Positions 12,501-37,782 of a DNA stretch of 64,000 nt are shown piece after piece. Source of the stretch: Manduca sexta (taxonomy: Eukaryota > Arthropoda > Insecta > Lepidoptera > Sphingidae); the NCBI RefSeq assembly GCF_014839805.1, contig NC_051138.1, positions 16,954,020-17,018,019 of the forward strand, read 5' to 3'. The notes under the pieces were generated by a model. The model did not search any database and had not been told where the DNA came from. It worked only from the letters and a program-made list of their open reading frames with translations. The position numbers and the translations under genes were made by a program. Numbering within the stretch: position 1 is the stretch's first letter; every line of letters starts with the position of its first letter.

Positions 12501-13958
12501 GTGGATACAGTGTATAGTGTTGTGTCGCCGCCCGGACCCTCAGTACACAGCACTGCGACATTGGTGGATATATCACTGAACAGTGCTGCGTCTTCAACAG
12601 CGCATCTAATGAACCGCGGTCCGTCATCCGTGGATACAGTGTATAGTGTTGTGTCGCCGCCCGGACACTCAGTAGATAGCACTGCGACATTGGTGGATAT
12701 ATCACTGAACAGTGCTGCGTCTTCAACAGCGCATCTCATGAACCGCGGTCCGTCATCCGTGAATACAGTGTATAGTGTTGTGTCGCCGCCCGGACACTCA
12801 GTAGATAGCACTGCGACATTGGTGGATATATCACTGAACAGTGCTGCGTCTTCAACAGCGCATCTAATGAACCGCGGTCCGTCATCCGTGGATACAGTGT
12901 ATAGTGTTGTGTCGCCGCCCGGACACTCAGTAGATAGCACTGCGACATTGGTGGATATATCACTGAACAGTGCTGCGTCTTCAACAGCGCATCTCATGAA
13001 CCGCGGTCCGTCATCCGTGGATACAGTGTATAGTAATGTGTCGGCGCCCGGACATGCAGTAGATAGCACTGCGACATTGGTGGATATATCACTGAACAGT
13101 GCTGCGTCTTCAACAGCGCATCTCATGAACCGCGGTCCGTCATCCGTGAATACAGTGTATAGTGTTGTGTCGCCGCCCGGACACTCAGTAGATAGCACTG
13201 CGACATTGGTGGATATATCACTGAACAGTGCTGCGTCTTCAACAGCGCATCTCATGAACCGCGGTCCGTCATCCGTGGATACAGTGTATAGTGTTGTGTC
13301 GGCGCCCGGACACGCAGTAGATAGCACTGCGACATTGGTGGATATATCACTGAACAGTGCTGCGTCTTCAACAGCGCATCTCATGAACCGCAGTCCGTCA
13401 TCCGTGGATACAGTGTATAGTGTTGTGTCGGCGCCCGGACACTCAGTAGATAGCACTGCGACATTGGTGGATATATCACTGAACAGTGCTGCGCCATGGA
13501 CTGCCCATCTAATTAGCCCGTTATCCGTGGATACATTGTACAGTGCTGCATCGCCGGCAGCGCATCAAATGCATAGCAGGCCGTCATCTACGGCTTCAGC
13601 TACACTAGATGGCGAATCATTCAACTCGCAGAGTGATTATACTCAGGTAAGATTTCTTTTTACATAATGATAGTACCAAATAAATAATAATAGCATTTTT
13701 TAGATTTCATTTTGAAAGAGAGAGGGAATATTTCGTACGCACATATCACTTTGTTACTTATGTAAAGAATAGTGTATTTTACATAGCCATTTTTTAACGT
13801 TTGTATCGTGTGTGGTGCAGCAAGGTTACACTTGGAGGACGGCGCAGTCGCAGTTGTCTTCGTGGGAGATGAGCCAGTTACTGGACGACGTCATACGGAA
13901 CTACCCAGATCTCGACTGTGACGATGCAATGCTATCCTGCGGTTCCCACAAAGATTGA
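6588..13958 (+). CDS. dl-like: Dorsal/Dif-class Rel (NF-kB) factor with a 43-aa repeat array
   Basis: Ten exons join in frame with consensus borders: 6588-6667, 7360-7509, 7804-7988, 9030-9256, 9843-9995, 10083-10161, 11137-11226, 11770-11834, 12015-13646, 13821-13958; 932 aa. The ATG at 6588 is supported by an in-frame upstream TAA. RHD-N (about residues 13-140) shows ITEQP, RFRY, CVTKDEPYRPHPHKLVG, NLGIQCVKR and DPFSTGFSH, which are Dorsal rather than Relish features. The IPT/dimerisation part (about 145-291) contains VVSHVIHDKKNAGELHI and a QLRRLSDG protein-kinase-A-like site. A basic KIRKPLK (about 302) may be the nuclear signal. No ankyrin repeats are present. Residues about 393-837 are 43-aa tandem repeats; the last exon has an acidic amphipathic segment (WEMSQLLDDVI). 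Family role: nuclear transcription factor downstream of Toll, held by an IkB. Oddities: recognition loop RFRYSSEGMSGS in place of the usual RFRYxCEGRSAG. A divergent second dorsal paralogue is as likely as the main dorsal gene. Confidence 0.9.
6727..6774. repeat. Perfect 20-bp inverted repeat (hairpin)
   Basis: Arms at 6727-6746 and 6755-6774 are fully complementary around an 8-base loop. AT-rich. It lies in the first coding intron of the Rel gene. It may be a snapback remnant of a MITE or a small structured RNA; sequence alone does not decide. Confidence 0.75.
8521..8848 (+). mobile_element. tRNA-derived SINE with 12-bp target duplication
   Basis: The tRNA-related head carries an A-box-like GATAGCCTAGTTGG and the B box GGTTCAAATCC; the body continues to a short ATATTATTAT tail. 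Flanks carry AATGTGGACCTT at 8509-8520 and 8849-8860. It is inserted in the Rel intron between exons 3 and 4, on the sense strand. A second copy of the same family lies at about 15670-16000 and a deleted antisense copy at about 55526-55712. Confidence 0.9.
10640..10790. mobile_element. Degenerate transposable-element fragment
   Basis: A GC-richer patch inside a Rel intron with a CTTATGGTGAGCG phrase resembling worn non-LTR tails of Lepidoptera. No termini were seen and the family is unassigned. Confidence 0.25.
11340..11466. repeat. Imperfect fold-back element in a Rel intron
   Basis: The outer arms (AACACGAAACGAGAATACG and its near-complement ending in TCGCTTCGTGTTTGTT) pair with a few mismatches, and an inner TGTGATTG block also pairs. 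The size and structure resemble a small MITE. No clear target duplication was found. Confidence 0.5.
12163..13495 (+). repeat. In-frame 129-bp (43-aa) coding tandem repeat
   Basis: The same landmark (GCACTGCGACATTGG or its variant) recurs at 12163, 12292, 12421, 12550, 12679, 12808, 12937, 13066, 13195, 13324 and 13453: eleven marks exactly 129 bp apart with no indel. Each unit encodes 43 residues beginning STATLVDISLNSAASSTAHL, continuing MNRGPSSVDTVYSVVSPPGH and ending SVD. Central units differ by only a few substitutions, silent ones included. Divergent half-units flank both ends (about 12045-12162 and 13496-13600). The array lies in one exon of the Rel gene after the RHD. Uniform length and near-identity point to recent unequal exchange or gene conversion. 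Confidence 0.97.
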
Positions 13959-14660
13959 CTGCACCCTTGAGACTATTCGTAGATTTAATGACTTCTTATG
14001 TTTATGCAAATGTTAGGCATCGAAATAAAACTATTATCTGATTGTATTGCGATTTAATTTCGTCGTATTAAATTTTAAAGGCCGAAATATCCATGCATAT
14101 TAATTATTTTTACGTTTTTCTTTCAACTGCGAGAACTAATCACTAACTAGACGTGAATTTAAATTCTTTACTTGTCAACACTTGTTTAGTTACCCAGATT
14201 AAAGGTGAAACAAAATGTATGAAAAATGGACCTTAAGCTATAACCTTAATGGCTTTTGTTTTATTATAAGTATGAACATTGTTAAATAATATTTCTTTTA
14301 TTTTTAGTAAAATGTGAAAATAATTACAATAGTAGGTATAGGTAGCTGTAAATATTTTGTGCAATAAATGCTCAATTATTGTTAAAACTATTTTAATAAT
14401 CCAGAGCTACCTCTTATAATAAAATATATGTAAATTATTGCCTAATTCTTCCATGTTGAGCACTAAGTGTGGTTTCCGTACGTTGCATAATGCTTATGGG
14501 TCAACTAAGTATTAAGATGTAATGTATACCAATGAAAGAAGTGTGATGCTATTATGTGATCAAAAATGAAGTACCTAATAAATAATATTTGAGAAAAATT
14601 TTATTCATTCCTTCCTAGCCTAATTCCGTCCACAGCGACCATCTCGACAGAGATCAGCCA
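13959..14660 (+). other. Rel 3' UTR and flank
   Basis: After the TGA at 13956-13958 there is an AATAAA at 14024-14029 and others further down (near 14362 and 14578), so alternative polyadenylation is possible. From 14056 to 14250 the sequence is shared almost exactly with 52906-53100, which marks a dispersed repeat beginning just past the first poly(A) signal. Confidence 0.6.
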
Positions 14661-14689
14661 GGTACGCAGGCGTTATTTTAGTGCACAGG

Positions 14690-14935
14690 TGTGTGCGTAA
14701 TACACAGGTCCACTGTCGGTTCCTTCACTCTTATAGTTCGGTGAGACGGCAATCCGACATTACCGGAGAGAGATCAGACGCAGGACCAACGGCTTTACGT
14801 GCTTTCCGAGGCACGGGGGCATCACACTGCCAACTTCCTGACTCCGAGCTGCGATCACTGCGACTACCTCGTTTATCAGGCCGGCAAAAATCTATCGACC
14901 AGTTGGAAACGTTACCTGCCTCATTGCTTGACCAT
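14690..14935. mobile_element. Retroelement 3' fragment
   Basis: Contains CTTTACGTGCTTTCCGAGGC, a phrase I recognise as recurring in the 3' regions of lepidopteran non-LTR elements. The 86-codon open frame at 14681-14941 is a by-product. No termini seen. Confidence 0.4.
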
Positions 14936-15669
14936 ATGTAGACTACGTTATACTTACGATTTATTGTACTTAAGTAGTTCATTTTATCATAATTAAAAGA
15001 AAATTGCGCCATCGCAGGACGCCTGGCATTCTCGCCAGCGTAATTATACTTTTTAATATATTTTTTTTATGTCGTCACACCTATCAGTTTGTAAGACCCC
15101 TGCGTCATTAGATATTTTCACATTCATAAAAAATAGATACTCTTTTTTCCACGTAATGTCTCAGGGTAATAAAAACATTGCTTCATAATTAAAATAACAA
15201 ATAGTGTTGCATCTGTCTTTGAGCAGTAAGGTACAAGGTACAGTGATCATCTTATCTTATGACTTTGTCCAGTGGTATTCGTACACTGATTTCAATATAC
15301 AGCTGCTTGGAGGAAATTAAAGCGGTACACAAACTACCAGCTACACAAACCCCAATAACCGAAAAAGGCAGATAAATAAAAATAATAACATTATCTCTAT
15401 ACGACATTGTTAGATAATTGTTTACAAAATATTTGTCAAGCTGTCGCAAATTAATTAATTGGAACCAAAACAAATAATAATAATTCAATTATCTGGTAAT
15501 TGGGAAAATTGTTATCGCCGAAACATAACTTATTCGGCCGGCGAGCTGAGGTCGTAGGTTATCGGTCACCGATCACCACTGCTAATCTAATAATTAAGTC
15601 TTTTGCCAGCATTAATACCAACCATCAGTTTCGACGGAATTGTGAAATGAATATTTACTGATATACAGG

Positions 15670-16000
15670 CCTAGTATAGCGGCGACAGCCTAGTAGGTTG
15701 TGGGACGGACTGCCGAGACGAATGTCCGCAGGTTCAAATCCCAAGAGTACACACCTCTGACTTTTCTAAAATGATGTGTATATTCTTTGTGAATTATCGC
15801 TTGCTTTTACAGTAAAGGAAAACATCGTGAGGAAACCTGCACACCTGAGAAGTTCTCTATAGGAATTTTGAGGGTGTGTGAAGTCTACCAATCCGCACTA
15901 GGCCAACGTGGTGGACTTAGGCCTAATCCCTCTCAATAGTAGAGGAGGCCCGCGCCCAACAGTGGGACAGTATAAAATAATACAGGGCTGATATTACTAT
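15670..16000 (+). mobile_element. tRNA-derived SINE, second copy
   Basis: Clearly the same family as 8521-8848, with the B box GGTTCAAATCCC at 15731-15742, the shared GAGGAAACCTGCACACCTGA body and the CAGGGCTGATATTA tail. A convincing target duplication was not identified. It lies between the convergent Rel and AREL1 genes. Confidence 0.88.
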
Positions 16001-19000
16001 ACAGTCTTAATAATAAACTTGTTATAGCGTTAAGAGGTGGTTAGGATAGCTGTCAAAAACATCACAGGTTTCCTAGTTTAAACCTTGTTAAGAGGCAAAA
16101 TGGCGGGTTTTGACTTCAGCTGATCGAGTAAATTTGTGTTTTAACTAAGAATAGCTTTGTGATTTTTTTTATAAGTAAGTCTGATAATGTTATATTAACA
16201 AACACTTCAACATTTGATTTTGCTTTATACATTATTTGAATTGGATTTACAAAAATTTGTAAAAGAACGTTTCGTACACGGTTTAGTATTTTTTAATCTA
16301 TATATGACGAGATGAGCCACCTGCTCGCATGGTATCACCATAAAAAACATCAAAACCATCCATTGTGCTTAGAATATAAAAAAACAAACACAACACGACT
16401 CTGTGTCGTTTAATGCAGATTGATTGAGAGCAAAGAATATAGTACTCTCTAACGAGAGATTGAGAGAATCACACTGATGCATTGGTCTCTAATCAAAATT
16501 AAACGTCATCGACTTTTGTGCTCAGTTTTGTGTCGAGTTTATGACCATTCTAAGGGGGTAGACTTACTTGAATTGCGGAACTCGCAGGGGCGTAAATATC
16601 GCCGTATCAGTGATACGGGGCCCCTGATCCTTGAGGCTCCTCTTGGCCCATACCTACATTTAATTAAACAGGCGCCCAAAATTTCGCACTGACCTGAAGC
16701 GCCTCAGCAAATTTAGATAAAGGGCCCTTCTATATCAAGCTACGCTACTGAGAACACGGCTTGCTTTGTGCTCCTTATCCTTAGAAATACGATTTTTAGT
16801 CTCATAATGGCCAGTTACCCGGCTACAATATCTCTCAAACCAGAACGCAACAATGCACACTGCATACATATTCCACAAACATTGACGAACGCTCGCGTCT
16901 TCTAAATCGTGGCATTTGTGTGAGGTGACGACCCTCTTACTCGTCCATCCTTAAGTACAGGAAATAAAACATGGCAAATCGTACATATGTCTTTTTATTT
17001 ATTTTTTACAACCAATTCAATCAATATATTTTCTAACTTTGGACCTCTAGCTACAACCTAACAACTACATTCAACAGGTCAAAATATAATATTGTAAATA
17101 CATCAATGTCAAAGTATTTGGATTCGAGAGTAGACGTATTATTATAGATCACGTTAGGCCACCAGTTAAAAATAGGATTAAATAAAATTAAGTATTGACT
17201 AAGTAGGCCTGCTACAGATTCTTAAACTATCTTCAGACTACACGTTACAACAAAATATCAATTAAATTCAAAAAGCCTCCTAATTGATCAAGTGCTAGAG
17301 GACATAATCGGTTGCTCAGTTTGCGGACATTTGTTTCTTAAGTCATAACAGAAAAAATTACAAAATTCAATTCTATTGCATTACATTATGTGCACCTGTC
17401 ATCGCTGCTTTTACTGTCAATATTAATTTAAACGTTTCGAATGTCTTCTAGTCTGTTATCTATTAACTATATTATATTTATAACGTCAGTTTATTGCAAT
17501 AAGTTATTATCTCACATAAACTGAACCATTTAGTGATATTTATTTTTTATTCTACTGAACTGATTATACCTTTCAAACTATGAAAGTATACAGTAATATA
17601 AACGATCATTATTTGCAATGTGAACAACCGATCTTATCGTACGACTTATAAATTATAACAAATGGTAACCGGGATCACAGGAAAATTACTTACGATATAA
17701 TTTTGTGACGTCAGTGGCGTAGTTAGAAAAACACTATGCCTTTGACACCTACGTCAAAATAGCCTCTGGTGGTCTGTGGTGTTTATATCCATCTAGATTA
17801 TAAATAAGTAGAATATAGACATAAGGATACATATTGTAAATAAAACTCATATTATTGCATGACAAACACCAGACAGAGTTTTTTAAACTAAAAATTAAGT
17901 GTCGAATATTTGGTAATTGAGAATCTAAGTTTTAGTAATAAGATGCGAGCAAATTTGAAAACGCAGAAAATTCCTCAATCATGCACAAAGCCCTGATCCT
18001 ACAATAAACATCATTTTTGGATATGAACTACAAGAGACATTCGATTCTAGCACCTAGGCTCGAATTTGTGGCTAATAGGAATTTGTCTTGGTATGTGTGG
18101 ATTGAAATACCTCTCATGGCAGAGGAGGATCATCCACTACGCCACCGAGTTGTCACTAAATGCAAGTATATTTATACCATAAAATAGACTTTCGGTCATC
18201 GTGTCAATATTCAGATGTACGCGACAGTAATGCGTCAATATTTTACTAAAAATCATTCATCCACTCAACTGCCGATGCTTTCACTACGCGTGCGTCTGAC
18301 CTTTGACACAATGATCAGAAATCAGCAATAAAAAATCAAGTGCTTGCAAAAACATAATCACAGTGTCCATCTAAACATTAAGAAGCATAATATACATAAA
18401 TTACTCTTATTCAACTATTATAAAATTGTATTAAAGACAATAACGAACAACGTATTAGTATTTACTTTTATGGTTCTTGCAATTTGTGGTAACAACTATT
18501 TCTACATTTGCGTCAAATGTAATGAGGTGCGAAAATTTATAAATTTTAAGTTTTTTAATCATTTTAACCTACAAATCTTAATAGAACTAAATTTACAACA
18601 AGTTTAGATGAAAACAATCCATTGCGCAAGTACACAATGTAACAACGTGCGTAGTTAAGTACTGCTTAATGTAGGGTCGGGTAGAGTGTTGGCGAATAGT
18701 TTTGGATGCTATGGAATACGAACTCTAGTTGGTAGTGGGTGCAAACACAATTAAAATGAATGAGTAAACACGAATCAATAGCAAATATATTTTTAACAAT
18801 TTTGCACTATTTTTTTGCTTGGAACAAACGTAACACGAGCGTGAGACTCACGATGTTTAAGTAAAATTTTCAAAATTTCTTTATTCACGTATCCCACTTT
18901 ATTGCACAATTTACTTACAGCGCCCTTTTCTCTTTAAATTTAATTTGGTCGCGTCACTCCCAAACCCGACCCTGTTACACTTAGTTTAGTGTTTAAACGT

Positions 19001-19765
19001 TTTTATTGTCACGCGTTATACAATTCCGACACCTTGGACGACATTGGCAGGATACCACATCTCATACACACTTCTGACACTTGACGACTACATCAGGCGC
19101 GGATTCAGAAGGAATCAACATTTCTAATTTTATAGAAAACAAAGTAAATGAGATCAAGGCACAGTCTTAATAATAAGTCCATAAAGTAAGATATGAACAA
19201 AAAAAATTAAGTAAATATTTTCAAAATAAATAGCATAATTTAATAAAATTGATTTTACATATTGAGCTATTACCATTAAGTACTAAAAGATTTAATTGTT
19301 AAGTATAACTTTTTAAATGCGTTTCACAGCAATAATGTTAAATGCATCTCGACTCACGTTTAAAATTCTGAACGCGCACCTGACTTTGTAAAATATAGAC
19401 TGACAATGACTAAGTATGATACATTGAGGAAATGTCAAACCTTGAAATACATACATTTAATTTAAAATTCTGTCTATTACATTATTTTTATGTAGATTTT
19501 ATGTAAACTAATATATACTTAGTTGAATCTAAAACGATCAGAATGATTCAATATTATATCTGAAGACCCTACGGCATTCGAATACGCGGAAATATTTAAA
19601 TGTCCACAAGGCCCAAATACTTGCCACAATATTGCAGAAATCGCATCGCCGATTATCATTATATCTGTTTTAAATCATAAATAATTGCTCAAAGTGAGCG
19701 GTGTATGGAGATATATACAGTCAGCATCAAATAAATGTATATGTCTTAAAATATGCGGTTAGACT
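16001..19765. other. Intergenic, no gene recognised
   Basis: AT-rich. Patches at about 16300-16390 and 17700-17790 resemble worn non-LTR tails. No splice-flanked coding segment or domain seen on either strand. Confidence 0.5.
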
Positions 19766-20041
19766 TACCCCCTTATTCATAAACGTTATTTATCTAAGGA
19801 CGAAGCATTGCTGTGATAACAAGTCTGTTTCTCAGCTTTGTTTATCTGATGGCTTGCTTTTTGTTCAACGTTGTTTATCTGACAGCCAATTAGATTCAAG
19901 TTGTATCTCAATATTAGCCAATCACAGCAACCCTATGTCTACGCACTGCGAAGGCTGTCATGCCGTCAGCACTGAGAAACAGACTTGTTATCACAGCTAT
20001 GCTCCGTCCTTAGATAAATAACATTTATGAATAAGGGGGTA
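19766..20041. mobile_element. MITE with 68-bp inverted ends and TA duplication
   Basis: The 272-bp element 19768-20039 has inverted terminal repeats of about 68 bp starting CCCCCTTATTCATAAACG, matching with about three mismatches. TA flanks both sides (19766-19767 and 20040-20041), as expected for Tc1/mariner-type transposition. No transposase. A worn fragment of the same family lies in an AREL1 intron at about 23838-23955. Confidence 0.9.
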
Positions 20042-20164
20042 TATGTCTGAATTACGAAGTAATTAATTCGACAGGTAAAGGCTTATTGTCTTAAGCGCCT
20101 TTTTTGCGATATTAAATTATAATCAGTAGGAATTAGTATATTTTTCTAATTCCAAATACATAAT

Positions 20165-20440
20165 ATATTAGGTGTTGCTCGCGGCTGCGCCCGAGTAAAT
20201 ACTTCCCCGTTACACAACTGCCTAAAACACAACGACGCTAGTGCCTCTAGTTAAAAATCATAATAAAAATTCCAATATTTTCCATGGGATCAATTTACTG
20301 AAAAAAGTAGATTATGTATTAAACTACAACATGGTCTACCCGTGTGCTAAATGTCATCTAAACCGTTCAGTTGTTTCTGCGTTTACTTCTAACAAACATA
20401 CAAACATTTTCACAATCTTTGGCATTTTTAATATTTGTAA
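20165..20440. mobile_element. Worn RTE-like non-LTR fragment
   Basis: Starts with TTGCTCGCGGCTGCGCCCGA and ends near an AACCGTTCAGTTGTTTCTGC phrase, both variants of the tail seen better preserved at 50080-50375. Confidence 0.5.
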
Positions 20441-21910
20441 GAAGTAAGATAACACAGTGTCGCAAAATATCGCCGAAGTCAATTAGCCTTTTATCAATCG
20501 TTATAATGTTTCTGTAAAAGTATACATTCTTATGGGGCTGGAATAAGGTACAATTGGCGACGTAAAATCGGCCCTAAGACATTTTGATATCATTAGAATT
20601 CATACTTTATTAAACTTAAATTACATTTTTAACAAATATGACAATTATGCCACATGCGAGATTCCTCACAAAATTCGACTTAATTTTAAAGTCTCGTCAC
20701 AATTTTAAATACACGCATAATGATCATTTTGACCAAACTTCGCATAACCTAGTTTGACGTCTAACACCTTACTTACAAGGGATGTGACGTCAACCCCTTT
20801 AACCGTCAACCTCTTACCCTTTTTGGGTTTAGGGGCTGAGCGTTTACGAAGATCAGTATAAAGATACTTTTCATAGACTATCATACCCGCGGTATGGTTA
20901 TTTACAAATAAATAAGTTAATATTAATATTGCACATTATATTCTTTGGACGAAGTATTGGCCAGATTTGTATCGAGGCCATTTTAGACCACAAAATTTAT
21001 TTAAACACCATTTGACGCCCGTAATTTATTTGTGTAGTAAAGGTGTCCATCATCTATAGGGATATTTGGAACGTTCCTTAATATAAGCACGTGTGAACTA
21101 GCTTATATTGAATTGTAATGGACCGCAAATATCTTGCCGTTTGTTATTTAATATTCAAAGTATAATTTATTTATTAAGTAGTTACAATATAAGGAGTCCA
21201 GTAAGTGGTATGTTACTGCTGATAATAACCGAACACGGAGACACTCATTTAGTTGTGGTCACTATTAGACTTTACGAGCCTTAACTCGCAAATATTTGTA
21301 AACACAAAAATTAAAGAGTACCTTTAATTGATACTCAATCCTGCAGGCCACACGGCAAAGTATTTTAAATTTTGAGTGTTATTTCGATGAATTTAGCATT
21401 TTTATTTGTTTGATCGACTTTTGCCGCAACCACAATTGTGTATTTTATTAAATGCAGCCACTACAGTATCAACCAAATGCTGAGGTAAGCTTCAGCATAT
21501 AACATGATCGCTCGAGACATCAATACACCTTACTAGGAAAAAGAGTGCCCAATACAGTATTAGAATAATTGTGATCATCATTGTGACCATCTGTACTTTA
21601 TTCAACTTGCCTTGGGAAACCTTTACCAATATTTGTCAGCGTTCAAGTTATACGCCGAATCCTATACCACTGGATATTTACTTTGTAAAATATTTAACGT
21701 ATAACAGCCGGCATAAGTCATGAGCACATAGACAACAGTCGAAGCTCGCGTATGAACAAATTCAACGAAGGTATACTACATATATAAGTCAATAGACAAC
21801 GAGCTTCGACTGAGGAAGCAAACGCGAGAAAGATCGTCGCGTCGGATGTTGAAATGACCTATCGTCGCTCACGACTCGTGCCTCGTGCACAAGTGGTTCC
21901 GTGGTGGTGG
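20441..21910. other. Intergenic region and AREL1 3' UTR side
   Basis: No gene recognised. The part next to 21910 should hold the AREL1 3' UTR, which is read leftwards; no exact cleavage site was assigned. Confidence 0.45.
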
Positions 21911-35227
<13,317 letters not shown>

Positions 35228-35509
35228 CGAGGAGACCTTAAAAAAATATGTTAACAATATTAAATTGGAACTACGCTATTTGTCATCAGGCTTAATACAG
35301 ACATTCCTGCAAAAGAAAAAAATACAACTATTTAATGTCGACTATCTGTGAACATCGTCTACAAGCAGTTAGCCTTATGTAACAGCAGAGCGAAAAACTC
35401 AGGAAACATCTGACCGTATTTTACGGGTATTGTATCGCAGGACAGCTGGTTGTAACTGCGAGACAATGTGCGATTACCGCCAACTTTTACAATACAAGCA
35501 CTGATATTA

Positions 35510-35660
35510 TGTTTCTTCTTTATATAAATCATCTATAATATACAAAACAAAAGATATTGTTTGTTTAGATGCGCTAATCTCTTGAACTATTGTGCAAGTA
35601 TAATTGTGTGCCCTAATAGCGAGCCACTTTATCCCGAAGTAGTGTGGACTTATTATCCCA
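35510..35660. mobile_element. Worn dispersed repeat
   Basis: Carries GCGCTAATCTCTTGAACTAT, a variant of the GCGCTAATCTCAGGAACTAC phrase at 37185-37282, a motif common in lepidopteran non-autonomous elements (possibly Helitron-like). Confidence 0.4.
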
Positions 35661-37184
35661 GAAAATAGTTTATAGTACACGAAACTGCGATAAAACCACA
35701 CATATGTGTAATAGCAACAATCATATTCACTATCATACAAATCTTGTTTAGAGATCATGAATTTCAGTAACTCTAAAGCATATCCAGATACAAAACAAAT
35801 ATTTGCGGATAAAATAACCATCAACTGTTTCGCTCGTTTATCTCTTCTTGTGGAATTTATGCCATTTACAAGAATTACTTGAAACTTTATGCATCCACTT
35901 ATAAAATCATTGCAATATAAAGATTTTAGTCGTCAGAACAGTTTAACAAAAGTACTAGACTTATCGTAAGCGACACATTGTATGTAACTACTACAATATT
36001 TAGTCTTACTGTTAACTTAGGCCTCTCATACGTGAGAGTCCGCCTAGGTAGGTACCACCGCAATGTCTATTTCTGCCGCCAAGCAATAGTGTATAGTCAT
36101 TGTTGTGTTCCGTTTTGAAAAACATTGTAGCCAATGTAACTACTGGACATAATGAGACTCAACATCTCACGTCTCAAGATGGCGAGCGCAGTGGAATACC
36201 AAACAATATTTTGTAATTAAAGATGTTGGATGGAGTTTCTACTATTTATGGGCGGTTGTATGGCTTATCATCAGGTGAACGGAAACCTCGTCTCATCATT
36301 CACAGCAATAAAAAAAATAACTGGTAAACAATGTATGCAAGCGGTGCTTACTTTTTAAAGTCATTGCAGGCTATGTAAATGGGATAAGACTTTATCTGGT
36401 ACATCTCTACATTGCCTTGTTTCATCTCTATCAAGTTCTAAGTAATGTTGCTGCTATTTACCTATAGCCGCTTCCTTTCAACCGAGCAACTTGCTTATTA
36501 ATAACTTCAACTATAAAATCAATAAAAATCATTATCTTACTGAATAATTGGCACACAATAAGAAACCTTACGTTCGAAGACATTACACAGACTATCGATT
36601 GCACTGCAGCAGGGTCACGGGCGGCGTAACCACGCAACGGGCCCACAACAAAACATTTCCTTTGTGGTAATGACAAGCCATTAATTTTTCTCCAAGGACT
36701 TCATATACATGGCCAAGTGAACACTTAGACGCAATTTATTGTAATTTTATAGCAACAGCGAGTCACCTGGTCATAACCCGGTGCGAATGTTCATATTGGA
36801 TATTTTTATTCTCCGATAGAGTATTAATGTTTGATCAAAAAAAATCTTCAAGTGAGTTGTCTGTGAAAGAGTCAACCCGATGTATAAGAACTACAGATTA
36901 CAATGACAAGGAAACAGAAGGATATAAGTTATTTTTGGAGTCTCTGACAATCTCAACACTGAAAACAAAAGTAAAATACAAGCTAGATCTGTAAAACAAT
37001 TGTACCAAATAGAACCAGTCGATCGATTTGTACTATAATTTATTTTAGCGTGGCCCTACTCGCTACTTCACCATTTAGTCCTTTATTTTCTTGCGAAATA
37101 TTCTACAGGATCATTGTAAATTATGCAACTTGATAATATGTAGAAATTTAACAATAACTTGCGACAGCTACATAATCTATACTA
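35661..37184. other. Intergenic region 5' of AREL1
   Basis: Should include the AREL1 promoter side. At about 36237-36305 there is a non-LTR-like tail (GGCTTATCATCAGGTGAACG). No other gene recognised. Confidence 0.4.
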
Positions 37185-37282
37185 TTATATAAAGCTGAAG
37201 AGTTTGTTTGTTTGTTTGTTTGAACGCGCTAATCTCAGGAACTACCGGTCCAAACTGAAAAATTGTTTTTGTGTTGGAGCCC
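37185..37282 (+). mobile_element. Dispersed repeat interrupted by a gap
   Basis: A (TTTG)n run followed by GCGCTAATCTCAGGAACTAC. The element runs into the N gap, a likely cause of the assembly break. Confidence 0.5.
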
Positions 37283-37782
37283 NNNNNNNNNNNNNNNNNN
37301 NNNNNNNNNNNNNNNNNNNNNNNNNNNNNNNNNNNNNNNNNNNNNNNNNNNNNNNNNNNNNNNNNNNNNNNNNNNNNNNNNNNNNNNNNNNNNNNNNNNN
37401 NNNNNNNNNNNNNNNNNNNNNNNNNNNNNNNNNNNNNNNNNNNNNNNNNNNNNNNNNNNNNNNNNNNNNNNNNNNNNNNNNNNNNNNNNNNNNNNNNNNN
37501 NNNNNNNNNNNNNNNNNNNNNNNNNNNNNNNNNNNNNNNNNNNNNNNNNNNNNNNNNNNNNNNNNNNNNNNNNNNNNNNNNNNNNNNNNNNNNNNNNNNN
37601 NNNNNNNNNNNNNNNNNNNNNNNNNNNNNNNNNNNNNNNNNNNNNNNNNNNNNNNNNNNNNNNNNNNNNNNNNNNNNNNNNNNNNNNNNNNNNNNNNNNN
37701 NNNNNNNNNNNNNNNNNNNNNNNNNNNNNNNNNNNNNNNNNNNNNNNNNNNNNNNNNNNNNNNNNNNNNNNNNNNNNNNNNN
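37283..37782. other. Assembly gap (500 N)
   Basis: Exactly 500 N. Long open frames drawn across it on both strands are artefacts. Confidence 0.99.

Noticed and set aside
12044..13456. 470-codon antisense open frame across the Rel repeat exon (and a 197-codon one at 12133-12726)
   Set aside because: A stop-free 129-bp unit repeated without indels stays open in that frame throughout. There is no start context or homology, and the sense strand has the RHD and splice support.
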